A DNA stretch of 64,000 nt from a virus, in IMG/VR virus record IMGVR_UViG_3300025616_000004, positions 1-64,000 of that record. One strand, 5' to 3'. The notes below the pieces were generated by a model. That model saw nothing but the letters and a program-made list of their open reading frames with translations. It searched no databases and was not told the origin of the DNA. This document shows, one piece after another, positions 28,686 through 37,520 of the stretch. The first letter of the stretch is position 1. Each line of letters starts with the position of its first letter. The translations under genes were made by a program, and so were the position numbers.

Positions 28686-29266
28686 TGAATAATCTCTCCT
28701 CTTTTAATAGACTTAGTTATACCATCTGTAAGTAACCTCATGGCTTCAATCTTGGATTCAGTATCCCCGTCTGTGAATTGAATACCGTAGTCCCCGCATA
28801 TCGTTCTAAATTTTGCATCCTTAAAGTAATGTCTAGTACTTATTTCTACAAAAGGTATTACCTCTTTAATACTTAAAGGTCTACTACTTAAATAGTTAGT
28901 AAATGAATACTCTGTGTTTGTTTTTATAAAATTAGCTAGGAAAGCTAGAGTAAACTTTAAATTATAAGTTACCAATCTAAGCCTACTTTTTCCATTGTTA
29001 CTATTCTCTTTTAAGAATGATATTACTGAGTAGGCTACTCTCTCTGGATCTGTTCCATTTCTTAAATCATCTAACTTAATACCATTTATGGCTAGAGATT
29101 CTTTTGATATAGAGGATGGAAGTCTTCCTGATCTAGGCTTAATAAGATTTATTTTAAAGTTCTCTTTTACCCTGCCACCTTCTTCAACAAGCATGGCTAT
29201 CCTTATTATATCATCTTCATGAACATTTAGACCTGTCGTTTCTATTCCTATATACAAATTTCCCAT
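28673..29266 (-). CDS. DnaQ-fold exonuclease-like protein lacking catalytic acids
   Basis: Layout of the DEDD exonuclease family: LYIGIETTGLNVHEDDIIRI at the start, YNLKFTLAFLANFI in the middle, TDGDTESKIEAMRLL near the end. Active enzymes have DxETTGL, HNxxFD and HxAxxDA; here the first Asp is Gly8, the Asp of the second motif is Thr and the last His/Asp pair is not kept. It may bind DNA or polymerase without cutting. Confidence 0.7.
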   Translation of the reverse strand: MGNLYIGIETTGLNVHEDDIIRIAMLVEEGGRVKENFKINLIKPRSGRLPSSISKESLAINGIKLDDLRNGTDPERVAYSVISFLKENSNNGKSRLRLVTYNLKFTLAFLANFIKTNTEYSFTNYLSSRPLSIKEVIPFVEISTRHYFKDAKFRTICGDYGIQFTDGDTESKIEAMRLLTDGITKSIKRGEIIQCSS

Positions 29267-29269
29267 ATA

Positions 29270-29374
29270 CTAATCCTCCAATAGTTTTTGTATCTCAGTG
29301 ATGTCATCTAGGGAAATATCTAACTGATCTATAAGGAGACTAGCTTTGTTAACCTTACCCCTTGTATTCTTCAT
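29270..29374 (-). CDS. Possible small protein (34 aa)
   Basis: ATG at 29374 inside the end of the previous gene, then an open frame with KASLLIDQLDISLDDITEIQ and stop at 29270. Its last codons (GGAG) form the ribosome site of the DnaQ-like gene, so it may be a coupling leader. Weak own ribosome site (GACGAG). Confidence 0.4.
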   Translation of the reverse strand: MKNTRGKVNKASLLIDQLDISLDDITEIQKLLED

Positions 29375-29594
29375 ACTCGTCTACCTTATTACCTAACTCA
29401 GAGTTCTCTTCCTCTAAAGATTCTATCTGACTTTCTAAGTCTGATATTTTATCTACTAACTCCTCCCTAGTAGACTCACATTTATATTTAGACCTAGCGT
29501 TATAGAAGCATTCCAAGGAGCAATAGTAATTATCCTCATACTTCAAAGAGTCTTTATCTATTCTAGGTGAATGGCAATAGTTACACATGCTCAT
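29355..29594 (-). CDS. Treble-clef zinc finger with coiled coil (79 aa)
   Basis: CNYCHSPRI and YYCSLECFYNA (residues 4-36) give two Cys pairs of a TRASH/treble-clef type finger. Residues 40-75 form an acidic coiled coil (ELVDKISDLESQIESLEEEN). Possibly an adaptor protein. Start follows AGAGGAGATTTAAT. Confidence 0.65.
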   Translation of the reverse strand: MSMCNYCHSPRIDKDSLKYEDNYYCSLECFYNARSKYKCESTREELVDKISDLESQIESLEEENSELGNKVDEYEEYKG

Positions 29595-29615
29595 ATTAAA
29601 TCTCCTCTTTATTTA

Positions 29616-29643
29616 AGTATAGCATATCTGAAAATAAAGTCAA
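29616..29643 (-). promoter_or_regulatory. Sigma-70-type promoter
   Basis: Minus strand TTGACT (29638-29643), 16 bp, TATACT (29616-29621) with TGC before the -10 box. Starts the transcript of the zinc-finger, DnaQ-like, methyltransferase and ligase genes. Confidence 0.75.
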
Positions 29644-29647
29644 TAGC

Positions 29648-29863
29648 CTACTTATCTTTATTCATAAATTCTTTTCTAAACTCGAGGCTTCTTAGAGTTA
29701 CTGCTAGTTTCTTAACTGTTAGTTTTTTAAGTCCTACTATGTAATCCCCTTTATCACAGAATAGCTCAGTCTCTTCTGCAATCTCTACACATAAGCTAAT
29801 CAACTCTTTTTTAGGTAACTTAGTATAATGCTCACATATTTCATAACCTTTATCATATGCCAT
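29648..29863 (-). CDS. Hypothetical phage protein (71 aa)
   Basis: Not recognised. Small helical, Lys-rich protein (MAYDKGYEICEHYTKLPKKE), with two further helices. First gene after the hairpin promoter at 29898-29936, with AAAAGGGGACTAGATT before the start. Confidence 0.65.
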   Translation of the reverse strand: MAYDKGYEICEHYTKLPKKELISLCVEIAEETELFCDKGDYIVGLKKLTVKKLAVTLRSLEFRKEFMNKDK

Positions 29864-29897
29864 AATCTAGTCCCCTTTTAATTAATCTTACATAACT

Positions 29898-29936
29898 AGT
29901 ATAACAAAAGATAGACTCAATTACAAGTCTATCTTT
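29898..29936 (-). promoter_or_regulatory. Hairpin-embedded promoter, TTGTAA type
   Basis: Minus strand TTGTAA (29921-29926), 17 bp, TATACT (29898-29903). Perfect 11-bp inverted repeat AAAGATAGACT/AGTCTATCTTT (29907-29936) with an 8-nt loop that the -35 box straddles. Separates the GroES-like gene from the gene at 29863. Confidence 0.72.
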
Positions 29937-29959
29937 CTAATTTATTAAGTTATTGTTAC

Positions 29960-30277
29960 TTATTCTACATCTCTTATGATGGCTATGATGTTTCGCTCAG
30001 CTACTATCAATATTTTTTTTCTATTCATCTTTGTTGTAAGTCCTGTCATATTGTCTAACATGACTATATCTCCCACACTAACTTCAGTTTTTGTCCTCGT
30101 TCCGTTAGCTAATAAGGCACCTGCTCCAACACTTAAAACTTTAGCTCTAATGGTTATATCCTTCTTGTCTTCCTTAGGTATGAATAGACCTCCTGCTGAT
30201 TCTTCAAAACCTTTCAAGTCTTGATCAAGAATCTCTAAAATTATACGGTCTGCTAAAGGTATAAATTCTTCTGACAT
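29960..30277 (-). CDS. GroES-like co-chaperonin
   Basis: Hsp10 fold: FIPLADRIILEIL at the start, the mobile loop with ESAGGLFIPKED that contacts GroEL, KVLSVGAGALLANG, VSVGDIVMLDN and IIAIIRD at the end. 105 aa, slightly longer than GroES. Probably replaces host GroES for folding a phage protein such as the capsid, like T4 gp31. Confidence 0.88.
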   Translation of the reverse strand: MSEEFIPLADRIILEILDQDLKGFEESAGGLFIPKEDKKDITIRAKVLSVGAGALLANGTRTKTEVSVGDIVMLDNMTGLTTKMNRKKILIVAERNIIAIIRDVE

Positions 30278-30292
30278 GTTTTTAATCCCCTC

Positions 30293-30532
30293 TTAATCTA
30301 ATTTATTCAAAGTATTCTTAACTGAAGTGTCTGCTACTCTTTCGATCTCTGTGAGCAAGGAGTCCCTACTGGCTATTAAGGATGCAGTAGCTTCTGGTGT
30401 TAGATTATCTAGTGCCTGTTTAGTATCCTTAGGTATTCTTTCGAGGTCCATTCTTACTGAATTACATGTAAAATTCGATACAACCTTTTTAATATTAGTC
30501 GTTAATGTTTTAAAAATGTTTAGAAAACCCAT
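30293..30532 (-). CDS. Hypothetical helical protein (79 aa)
   Basis: Not recognised. Start MGFLNIFKTLTTNIKKVVSN is an amphipathic helix, then acidic/basic helices (LTPEATASLIASRDSLLTEI). Lies between GroES-like and phosphoesterase genes. Confidence 0.65.
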   Translation of the reverse strand: MGFLNIFKTLTTNIKKVVSNFTCNSVRMDLERIPKDTKQALDNLTPEATASLIASRDSLLTEIERVADTSVKNTLNKLD

Positions 30533-30551
30533 GTCTTAATCTTCCCCTTCT

Positions 30552-31967
30552 CTAAATTACTATTTTAAATATCGTCTTATTCTTACATAGTTTATCATGA
30601 CTCTTAGCATTATAAGATTCTAATTCTTTTGTAACTGTATATCCCTCAACTCCTTCCACATGCTGTAAGTCAACTTTGATAATGTCTCTATTCTTATTCT
30701 TATAGAATATACCTATGTTTTGACTAGCCCTACCTGAAAGTTGTAATCCCTTATCTGAGTAAGAATTTTGACCACACATGCCTGAGCTTCTAGAATAGTT
30801 ATCTGAAATATAAGCTTCATGTAAATGCCCACTTAGTACGTAGTCTATTTGAATTCCCTCATATGAATACTTAGCTACCGCCTTCTTAACACCGTTTGCT
30901 AAGTCTCTACCTAATTGATGTCCATGCATTAGTAATACATTATTACCTGCTACTTCTATAACTTGCTCTAACGGATCATCTACATGGAATACTACAGACT
31001 CTGAACCCATAAACCTAGCTCGTAACATGTTGTATAGCATTAAGTCATAGTTGTCACTTACTACTTGGTCTGACCAAGCTATGTCCTTACTCATTCTTGT
31101 TTCGTTGCCAGTAACTCCACAGAAGGTTATTTTTTTGAAATGTGCATTAAGATGTAGTAAGAATTGAGATAATATACTTGTAGCTAATAAGCAAGCATTC
31201 ATTCTGTTAGTTGCGTTACTTAAAAGTTTATCGAGAATATCATCCTTGTTAAGTAGATCTCCCGTACTAGCTACAACAACATGAGTAATGCCCTGCATTT
31301 TAAAATATGATATTGATTTCTCGGCTAGTAAGTATAGTCTTTGAGAGGCTATATTAAAATCATACTTGTTATTCTTTAGGTTTATAAGCTCATTGAAGTG
31401 AATATCTGAGAGTTGTATCAGTCCCATCTTCTCAGTACTAGACTCTACCTTATGGAAAACTGTTTTCTCAGATAGGTTAACGGTCTCTAATAATTTAACC
31501 AACTCTTTGTTAGCTTCCCCCAGAGCATTGTCTAACCTATTATTTTCCCTCCAACCTTTGTTCTTTATTCTTTCGGTATCCTGAAGTTTCTGTACTCTCT
31601 TCTGGAGAATAGTATTGGCAAGGATTACCTCGGCATCTGCTTCTTCCCATGAATGAAGTGTGCAGTTTCCCTCAGACATGTATTGACCTATTTCAGATTC
31701 CTGTTCTACTACCTTTGATTTCTTACCCTTACCTGTAAGCCCTCTAGCTACCATCTCATTGTAAAGAGAACTGTATCCAAATTCAAAGACCCAAGATGGA
31801 CATTTATCATCGAATGCATGCAATCCTTGACAATAGTGATCCCTCATCTTCCGTATTTTATCCCAACATTTTTTAAAGTTTAACTCTGGACAATTCGTTT
31901 CTCTCCAAAGTAGAAAGTTGCTAATCTCTTCGTTAATTTTTAGTTTCTTATTCTCTGACTTACCCAT
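30552..31967 (-). CDS. Calcineurin-like metallophosphoesterase (471 aa)
   Basis: Residues 184-400 hold phosphoesterase motifs: IQLSDIHFNEL, ASTGDLLNKDD, GVTGNETRMS, LLMHGHQLG, VLSGHLHEAY. The N-terminal 180 residues are helical and basic (HTH-like start with WRETNCPELNF). It differs from the SbcD-type enzyme at 17828 and lacks a Rad50 partner. Such proteins are common beside phage polymerases; substrate unknown. Confidence 0.82.
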   Translation of the reverse strand: MGKSENKKLKINEEISNFLLWRETNCPELNFKKCWDKIRKMRDHYCQGLHAFDDKCPSWVFEFGYSSLYNEMVARGLTGKGKKSKVVEQESEIGQYMSEGNCTLHSWEEADAEVILANTILQKRVQKLQDTERIKNKGWRENNRLDNALGEANKELVKLLETVNLSEKTVFHKVESSTEKMGLIQLSDIHFNELINLKNNKYDFNIASQRLYLLAEKSISYFKMQGITHVVVASTGDLLNKDDILDKLLSNATNRMNACLLATSILSQFLLHLNAHFKKITFCGVTGNETRMSKDIAWSDQVVSDNYDLMLYNMLRARFMGSESVVFHVDDPLEQVIEVAGNNVLLMHGHQLGRDLANGVKKAVAKYSYEGIQIDYVLSGHLHEAYISDNYSRSSGMCGQNSYSDKGLQLSGRASQNIGIFYKNKNRDIIKVDLQHVEGVEGYTVTKELESYNAKSHDKLCKNKTIFKIVI

Positions 31968-32005
31968 GCCCTCTCCTTTATTAATAAATAGTAGTCTTTG
32001 CTATT

Positions 32006-32034
32006 ATTATAACATATATCTTTACACATTGCAA
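32006..32034 (-). promoter_or_regulatory. Sigma-70-type promoter
   Basis: Minus strand TTGCAA (32029-32034), 17 bp, TATAAT (32006-32011) with TGT before the -10 box. Located between the DNA polymerase stop and the phosphoesterase start at 31967. Confidence 0.7.
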
Positions 32035-32049
32035 CATTTTGTTACAAAC

Positions 32050-35000
32050 TCAAGCTCTCTTAGGTATTAATTTCAATCTCTCAGATGTTTCCCACACAAA
32101 TCCAAACAGTTCTCCTAAATTGTTACCCAACTCTATACTACAATCTATGGGAATTGGAGATCCTTTAGGTTTATATATCATCTCATCTTCTAACATCCTA
32201 ACATCATCTATTATATTTTCTTTCTTAAAAGCTACATTCATTTCATCGTGAACTTCTGATATAAACCTTGCTCTATCTTTATAAACTGGGTTGCTAAATA
32301 CTTTTTTCTCCAAATTTATAGTTAGTCTACGGATTATTGAAGACCCAGAACCTTGAATTTGATGCGACGGGATACTACGACAACCAAAATTATACACTCC
32401 CTTCTCCTCTGAGCAAAGATATGATTTTACTCTCCTTGGTCGGCCAAACATATCCTTAACGGTGAAGTTATTTTCTTTGATTAAGTCTAAGTTAGTCTGT
32501 ATCCATGATTTTAAGATTGAGTTAGCTCTCCACCACTTATTAAATAATTCCTTAGACTCTTTCTCTGAAAGTATTAACCCCTGTGAAGCAGCTACAGCCC
32601 TTAATACATTCGGGCTTCCCCCGTATAACATCCCAAAGTTACAATTATGACTAACTATACAAGAACTTACGTACTCCCTGTGTGTAGTCTGAATTGCGTG
32701 TATTCTACCATTACCCATCTTTTTGGATATAACTTTTGAGGGTTGGTAATCTCCACTAATGTCAAGGATTATCCCTAGCGATTCTAATTCAGTTAGTACA
32801 TTTCTTGTAAGCCCGCATCCCTTTTTCTTAATGTTATAGATGTTATCTCTAATAGTCTTTGATGTTTTAGGAATAGAAAATACTTTACTATGTAAAATAT
32901 CAGCAAGTTTACTTGTACAATTCCAACTTATATTAGTGTACTTGGACTTAGTTACATTCTTGTAATCATTTGATAAATTTAGGTTAACGTCTCCTATTTC
33001 ATATAATACAAGAGTGTGAAAATCGAACGGAATTCCTTTGTACTTAGGTGTTTCTTTTATATACCTAGTTTTTATTCCTAATAAAGAACATGTTAGTGCA
33101 AAGTTATTTATGATATTCATGTTCTTATTCCCAAAGAATAATCTATTCCCTTTTCGGGTTCCATCTGAATCTAGTAGACCTGAAATAAAGTTAGTAAGAC
33201 ATCCAGAATCCCAGTGGGTGTATATCCAATCAGGTATCTTTTTAGATTCCTTCCTGCCAAAATTAATTTCAAACACTTCTGCTAGAGGTCTATTATTAAG
33301 TTTTAATATATTTAGTACTTTGTTCTTACCAACTTTGTAGGGAGTTAATTTTCCAAGTCCCAAGCTACTTAGGTAAGGTAATACTCTAGTTAATACTTTA
33401 TCCGAGCATCCTAAAGTAACTCCCACATAATGATCTTCTTTGTTACTATAGTCTATGCTCCCGTCCCCTAAATAGAGTCCAGCTATGTATGCAAATTCTG
33501 GAGTAGCCATATCTATTAAAGTATCCTTCATGTTCTTAAATTTTCTTTTATAGTACTCTTTAAGATTCACTATTTTTGATGTTCTACTGCCTTTATGTAT
33601 ATTTGTTCTAGTTAACACTTGATCTAAACCTGTTAAATCTCCCACTTTTTTCCAAGATGTCTTATCTCCATCCCATGTTAAGACAGGGTGATCTGTCTTG
33701 TACTCCTCAACTATGCCTGAATCATATAACACTTCAATAGTATCCGAAAAATCCTCTGCATAAATAAAATCCTGTTCTCTCTCAAACCTATCTATTATTT
33801 TATCCGTGCTTAATAATGAGTAAGGTCTAACCAAGCCTCTATTTGTTAAAACAAATGAGTTATCCCCCAAACAAACTTTTGCTGCTTTTCTCTTCTCTTT
33901 ATTATAGTTAGCTTCTCCAAATAACTTCTTAGCCATTTCTGTGTGAACATCTAAACCTAATCTGAAAGGTTCTATAAAATTAGGCTCTCCTGATAATATC
34001 CCTGCGATCTTTAACTCTTCCCCATTGTAATCTAATGAGGCAATAAGTTCAGTATCATCTTTAACTCTTATAGCTTTTCGTACATTGATCTCTGGGGAGA
34101 ATCCTTCTATAATATAAGCATCTTTATTATTAGTAATGAATTCTTTGACTTCATTACTTCCTGGTTTTCCTAATAGATCAAATCTATAACCTAAAATACC
34201 TTCTCTAAAATCATCAGATATTTTTACAGCATTATACATGGCTGGTTTGGGTTTGGTCAGATTTTGAATATTCAAATTGATAAAGTAATCATCCTCCAAT
34301 ACCTTAGACTTAGCTCCGCCTCCAGATGCAAGCCTTCCTGAGGCTGTGCCGAAGAGTTTATAGTTTACCCTACACATCCCTACATCTGGATTCTCATCGG
34401 ACACTGAGTTGGCATTGGCTAGTTTATGTATATAAGTGTTTAAAGCTTTCTCAAGACCGCTTAACTCTATAAGTTCTTTTGCTATGGGATGTTTATCTGA
34501 TATTGCAAGTAGGGAATCCTTGGAGGTACTCATCTTACCTCCATCAGTTTTTACTCCTGTATCTATCCCCATACTTTCTAACGCTTTTACTAGTTCGTTA
34601 GATTTTGAAGCTATGTTAAAAGGGTATCCTACCGCCTTGTAGATAGACATCTCAAGATCTTTTTTTCTTCTTAAAATCTCTTCCTCATATTCTCTCATTA
34701 TCTTCTTATCGATATAAATAGGAACTGAGGTATAGTAATTTATAAAAGACTTAACTAAAGCATTGTCCATTTTAAGAATGCTTTCACATCCTTCTGCTCT
34801 AAGCATAGGATACAATTTTTTAAACAGTCCGTAAGTATTTATTGCATCCGAACATGCATACTCAAAGCAATCTGTTGGGTTTATATATTGAAAAGTTTTA
34901 GACTTTCCTAATACCTCTTTGAACTTCTGGGCTCTTCTGCCTAGGAAGAGTTCAGAAGCAGGTTTCAGACCAAATTGACCTGAGGCGTTAGTATCTGAAT

Positions 35001-35544
35001 TATAGGTCAAAACCATAGTATCAAATAAGTTAATCTTTGACATGTCGTAATCTTCTTTTTTTATCATCATGCTGTCAAAAATAGCATTGTGCATTAAAAC
35101 AAGCTTGGCGTTGAGCATGGTTTCATATATTAAATCTAAGGCTACCTTAGGATCAAGATTGCAATTGTAAGGAGTGTACTCTTCAAGAGTTATCTTCTTC
35201 ATCTGAGGAAGTCCCGTTTTCTTGTATAAAACCTTGTTACCCTCTTTATCTATCTTAGGCACTTCAGTTTCTATCCGACTAACCTCTTCATGTCTTATAG
35301 GAACATAGTAACCTTTCCATTCATCAAAAGAGAATGAAAATCCAACTACCTTGTCCATGCCTAGATCCAATCCAGTCGTTTCGGTATCCACAGCCATTGT
35401 CTTACCTTTATTTTCTGAGAGTATCTGATGTAACTCGAGTACGTTAGTTACGAGGTTAAACTTAGCCTTACTCTCCCAATTCCAATCTAAAGGCACTTGT
35501 CCACTAAAGAAGTGAGTATACCCTAGTTTATTATCTAATGCCAT
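32050..35544 (-). CDS. Family A DNA polymerase with 3'-5' exonuclease, interrupted by an intein
   Basis: Replicative polymerase. Exonuclease domain: VDTETTGLDLG, LMHNAIFDSMM, YACSDAINTYG. Polymerase motif A ASLDYNGEELKI (usual DYSQIELR), motif B RKAAKV-CNFGMLYGGS broken by the intein, motif C ISEVHDEMN. The precursor is 1164 aa: 557 aa, a 410-aa intein, then 197 aa, giving a spliced enzyme of 754 aa. It has no 5' nuclease domain, which is encoded separately at 41119-42036. Confidence 0.93.
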   Translation of the reverse strand: MALDNKLGYTHFFSGQVPLDWNWESKAKFNLVTNVLELHQILSENKGKTMAVDTETTGLDLGMDKVVGFSFSFDEWKGYYVPIRHEEVSRIETEVPKIDKEGNKVLYKKTGLPQMKKITLEEYTPYNCNLDPKVALDLIYETMLNAKLVLMHNAIFDSMMIKKEDYDMSKINLFDTMVLTYNSDTNASGQFGLKPASELFLGRRAQKFKEVLGKSKTFQYINPTDCFEYACSDAINTYGLFKKLYPMLRAEGCESILKMDNALVKSFINYYTSVPIYIDKKIMREYEEEILRRKKDLEMSIYKAVGYPFNIASKSNELVKALESMGIDTGVKTDGGKMSTSKDSLLAISDKHPIAKELIELSGLEKALNTYIHKLANANSVSDENPDVGMCRVNYKLFGTASGRLASGGGAKSKVLEDDYFINLNIQNLTKPKPAMYNAVKISDDFREGILGYRFDLLGKPGSNEVKEFITNNKDAYIIEGFSPEINVRKAIRVKDDTELIASLDYNGEELKIAGILSGEPNFIEPFRLGLDVHTEMAKKLFGEANYNKEKRKAAKVCLGDNSFVLTNRGLVRPYSLLSTDKIIDRFEREQDFIYAEDFSDTIEVLYDSGIVEEYKTDHPVLTWDGDKTSWKKVGDLTGLDQVLTRTNIHKGSRTSKIVNLKEYYKRKFKNMKDTLIDMATPEFAYIAGLYLGDGSIDYSNKEDHYVGVTLGCSDKVLTRVLPYLSSLGLGKLTPYKVGKNKVLNILKLNNRPLAEVFEINFGRKESKKIPDWIYTHWDSGCLTNFISGLLDSDGTRKGNRLFFGNKNMNIINNFALTCSLLGIKTRYIKETPKYKGIPFDFHTLVLYEIGDVNLNLSNDYKNVTKSKYTNISWNCTSKLADILHSKVFSIPKTSKTIRDNIYNIKKKGCGLTRNVLTELESLGIILDISGDYQPSKVISKKMGNGRIHAIQTTHREYVSSCIVSHNCNFGMLYGGSPNVLRAVAASQGLILSEKESKELFNKWWRANSILKSWIQTNLDLIKENNFTVKDMFGRPRRVKSYLCSEEKGVYNFGCRSIPSHQIQGSGSSIIRRLTINLEKKVFSNPVYKDRARFISEVHDEMNVAFKKENIIDDVRMLEDEMIYKPKGSPIPIDCSIELGNNLGELFGFVWETSERLKLIPKRA
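32644..33873 (-). mobile_element. Intein with LAGLIDADG homing endonuclease in polymerase motif B
   Basis: Begins with Cys (CLGDNSFVLTNRG, block A) after RKAAKV and ends VSSCIVSHN before extein Cys (CNFGMLYGG). TDHPVLTW is block B. Two dodecapeptide motifs, IAGLYLGDGS and ISGLLDSDGT, show an apparently intact homing endonuclease. 1230 bp, exactly 410 codons. Splicing restores the O-helix motif of the polymerase active site, the most conserved position available. Confidence 0.93.
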
Positions 35545-36026
35545 TATTTAATCTCCTCTCTAACCTCTTTGACCGTATACCCAAAATACAGATCATCTAA
35601 AAATGTAGATAAGTCTTCATCACTATCTACCCACTTATTATGAATTTCTTTTGAAAAATCATCTATATGTTTATCGAAACTTCCAGTATCTCTGAGTATC
35701 TTTAGGATATCTTTTAACTCTTTCTCGGTGAATTGCATGCCTATGATTTTCAAAGGGTCTTGTCCTTGTATTTTTGTAATGTAGTCATAGGATGTAAATT
35801 GTTTATTACAACTCCAACACTGTAATCTAGTTATTCCATCCTCATCATGGAACCATTTAGCTGCGGGACTATTTTTATTATCATGAAATAAGCAAAAACA
35901 AGTACCTAATTTAATATCTATAGGTCTTCCCGTATGAACATCTGTTAACTCTTCAAAGGGTACCAGCCTTTCTATTAAAGTTTTAAGCTGTCTTTTATCT
36001 AATTTACCTATTTCATTATTACACAC
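35544..36026 (-). CDS. Primase-type CHC2 zinc-binding protein without catalytic domain
   Basis: Residues 36-80 resemble the zinc domain of DnaG-type primases: LGTCFCLFHDNKNSPAAKWF, LQCWSCNKQF with Cys, His and CxxC ligands, and KIQGQDPLKII. The chain is only 160 aa and has no TOPRIM domain, and no separate TOPRIM gene is seen in the window. It sits between DnaB-like helicase and polymerase genes, with single-base overlaps. Confidence 0.75.
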   Translation of the reverse strand: MCNNEIGKLDKRQLKTLIERLVPFEELTDVHTGRPIDIKLGTCFCLFHDNKNSPAAKWFHDEDGITRLQCWSCNKQFTSYDYITKIQGQDPLKIIGMQFTEKELKDILKILRDTGSFDKHIDDFSKEIHNKWVDSDEDLSTFLDDLYFGYTVKEVREEIK

Positions 36027-37486
36027 TAGTCTTCAAAATCCATACTGCCGAAATCCATATCGTATTCCTCATCTACGTTCTCAGCATCCTGTTCTTCTTC
36101 CATAATTTCTTCCGTTGTTTTAGAAGATGCTGGATTAGTTATTAGTTCTGCCATTGCTTCTGGATTTCCCATCTCTGGGAATTGGCTTTTGGCTACACCT
36201 ACTGAGAAATACTCAGGTAGTACTATTGTATTTATAGGATTCTCAGGAGTGTCTCCATCTCTATTTTTAACTATAAATATGTCAACATTTCCTGCATTTT
36301 TCTGAGCTTTTGATGCATACAGTATCAAAGCTACAGATGCAGACCTTTCTATCTCGTTAGCCTCTGCAAAATAGGTAGTACTTGCTAACTTTTTACCCCC
36401 ATCCTGCTCACCTTGTTTCTCTAACAATTCAGTTCCCGCCCTGCTAACCTGACATAACATTAACAAGATAAAATTCATCCGAATACTCAAATCTGTAAAA
36501 AACTGAATGTAATGGTTAAGTGCGGAGTATTGATCTAGTTTTAATGAAGGAGGAATTCTGTTCTTAAAGAGATTTATATAATCGATAACCACTAGATCTA
36601 GTTCTCCACCCATCTCCTCTTTCTTTTTTTGGATAAATGCCTCTAGGTATGCAGGAGTGCATTCCTCTAAATCTTCACTACCTACAACAGTTATCTGACC
36701 CTTAGCATTAGATTTCCAATCCTTAACTGCCTTTTCTAATTGTATCTCCTGTTTTGGGGTTAGTATTGTTTTCTTTATATGGCTTGCTTTTATATCATAA
36801 CCTATCTCATGAGCATGTCTAGCAATCAAATTATAAAATATCCTCATTGTAGTTACTTCTAAGGTTATATACAGTACCTTTTTGCCTTCTTTTACGGCAG
36901 CACGGTAAGCTATAGACAGGGCAAATGTAGTTTTAAATCTTCCGACAGGTGCTGCTACTACATTTAAGGTTCCGTAGTCTAGCCCCTTAGTATACCTATC
37001 CAAGTCAGGTATTCCAAACTTTAAGCCCTTAGGAGCTAGTTTAGCTGCTGCATATCCAGATATAACGCTGTCTATTGTTATAGGGTTTTTATTTCTACAT
37101 TTTATGTTTCCTGATACAATATCCTGAACTGCGTCTAAATCCTGATTATTAATAGCCTCCATTATTTGTTTAAGTTGTTTATGTTTCTTAAGCTGGTTCG
37201 TAAGCTGTATAAATATATCAGGGCTATAGGGCATTTCTGGATCATAAAATTTATTCGGATGTTTGGCTTCTAAGTAAACTGCATCTGGAAACCTGCCTTC
37301 TTCTTTATGAAAAGAAATAGCGTCTTCAAAGATAACCCTCATCCATGTAATAGGCGAAGAATCTAACAAAGTGATAGTTTCTTTTATAGAATCAAGAGAG
37401 TGTACTTTATCTAAACTAGATAGAACTAAAGTAGCTAGTTTAGTAAGCTCTTCTGCATTAAATATTCTATTATCTAAATTACTCAT
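36026..37486 (-). CDS. DnaB-like replicative helicase
   Basis: RecA-fold hexameric helicase: Walker A APVGRFKTTFALSIA, YITLEVTTMRIFYNLIARH, Walker B LDLVVIDYINLF, FILLMLCQVSR and the NRDG-type block IVKNRDGDTP. N-terminal helical domain of about 150 residues as in DnaB. The acidic tail (EEEQDAENVDEEYDMD) may contact other replisome parts. 486 aa. Confidence 0.9.
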   Translation of the reverse strand: MSNLDNRIFNAEELTKLATLVLSSLDKVHSLDSIKETITLLDSSPITWMRVIFEDAISFHKEEGRFPDAVYLEAKHPNKFYDPEMPYSPDIFIQLTNQLKKHKQLKQIMEAINNQDLDAVQDIVSGNIKCRNKNPITIDSVISGYAAAKLAPKGLKFGIPDLDRYTKGLDYGTLNVVAAPVGRFKTTFALSIAYRAAVKEGKKVLYITLEVTTMRIFYNLIARHAHEIGYDIKASHIKKTILTPKQEIQLEKAVKDWKSNAKGQITVVGSEDLEECTPAYLEAFIQKKKEEMGGELDLVVIDYINLFKNRIPPSLKLDQYSALNHYIQFFTDLSIRMNFILLMLCQVSRAGTELLEKQGEQDGGKKLASTTYFAEANEIERSASVALILYASKAQKNAGNVDIFIVKNRDGDTPENPINTIVLPEYFSVGVAKSQFPEMGNPEAMAELITNPASSKTTEEIMEEEQDAENVDEEYDMDFGSMDFED

Positions 37487-37520
37487 ATATTAATATACCC
37501 TTATAAATAACTAATAATCA

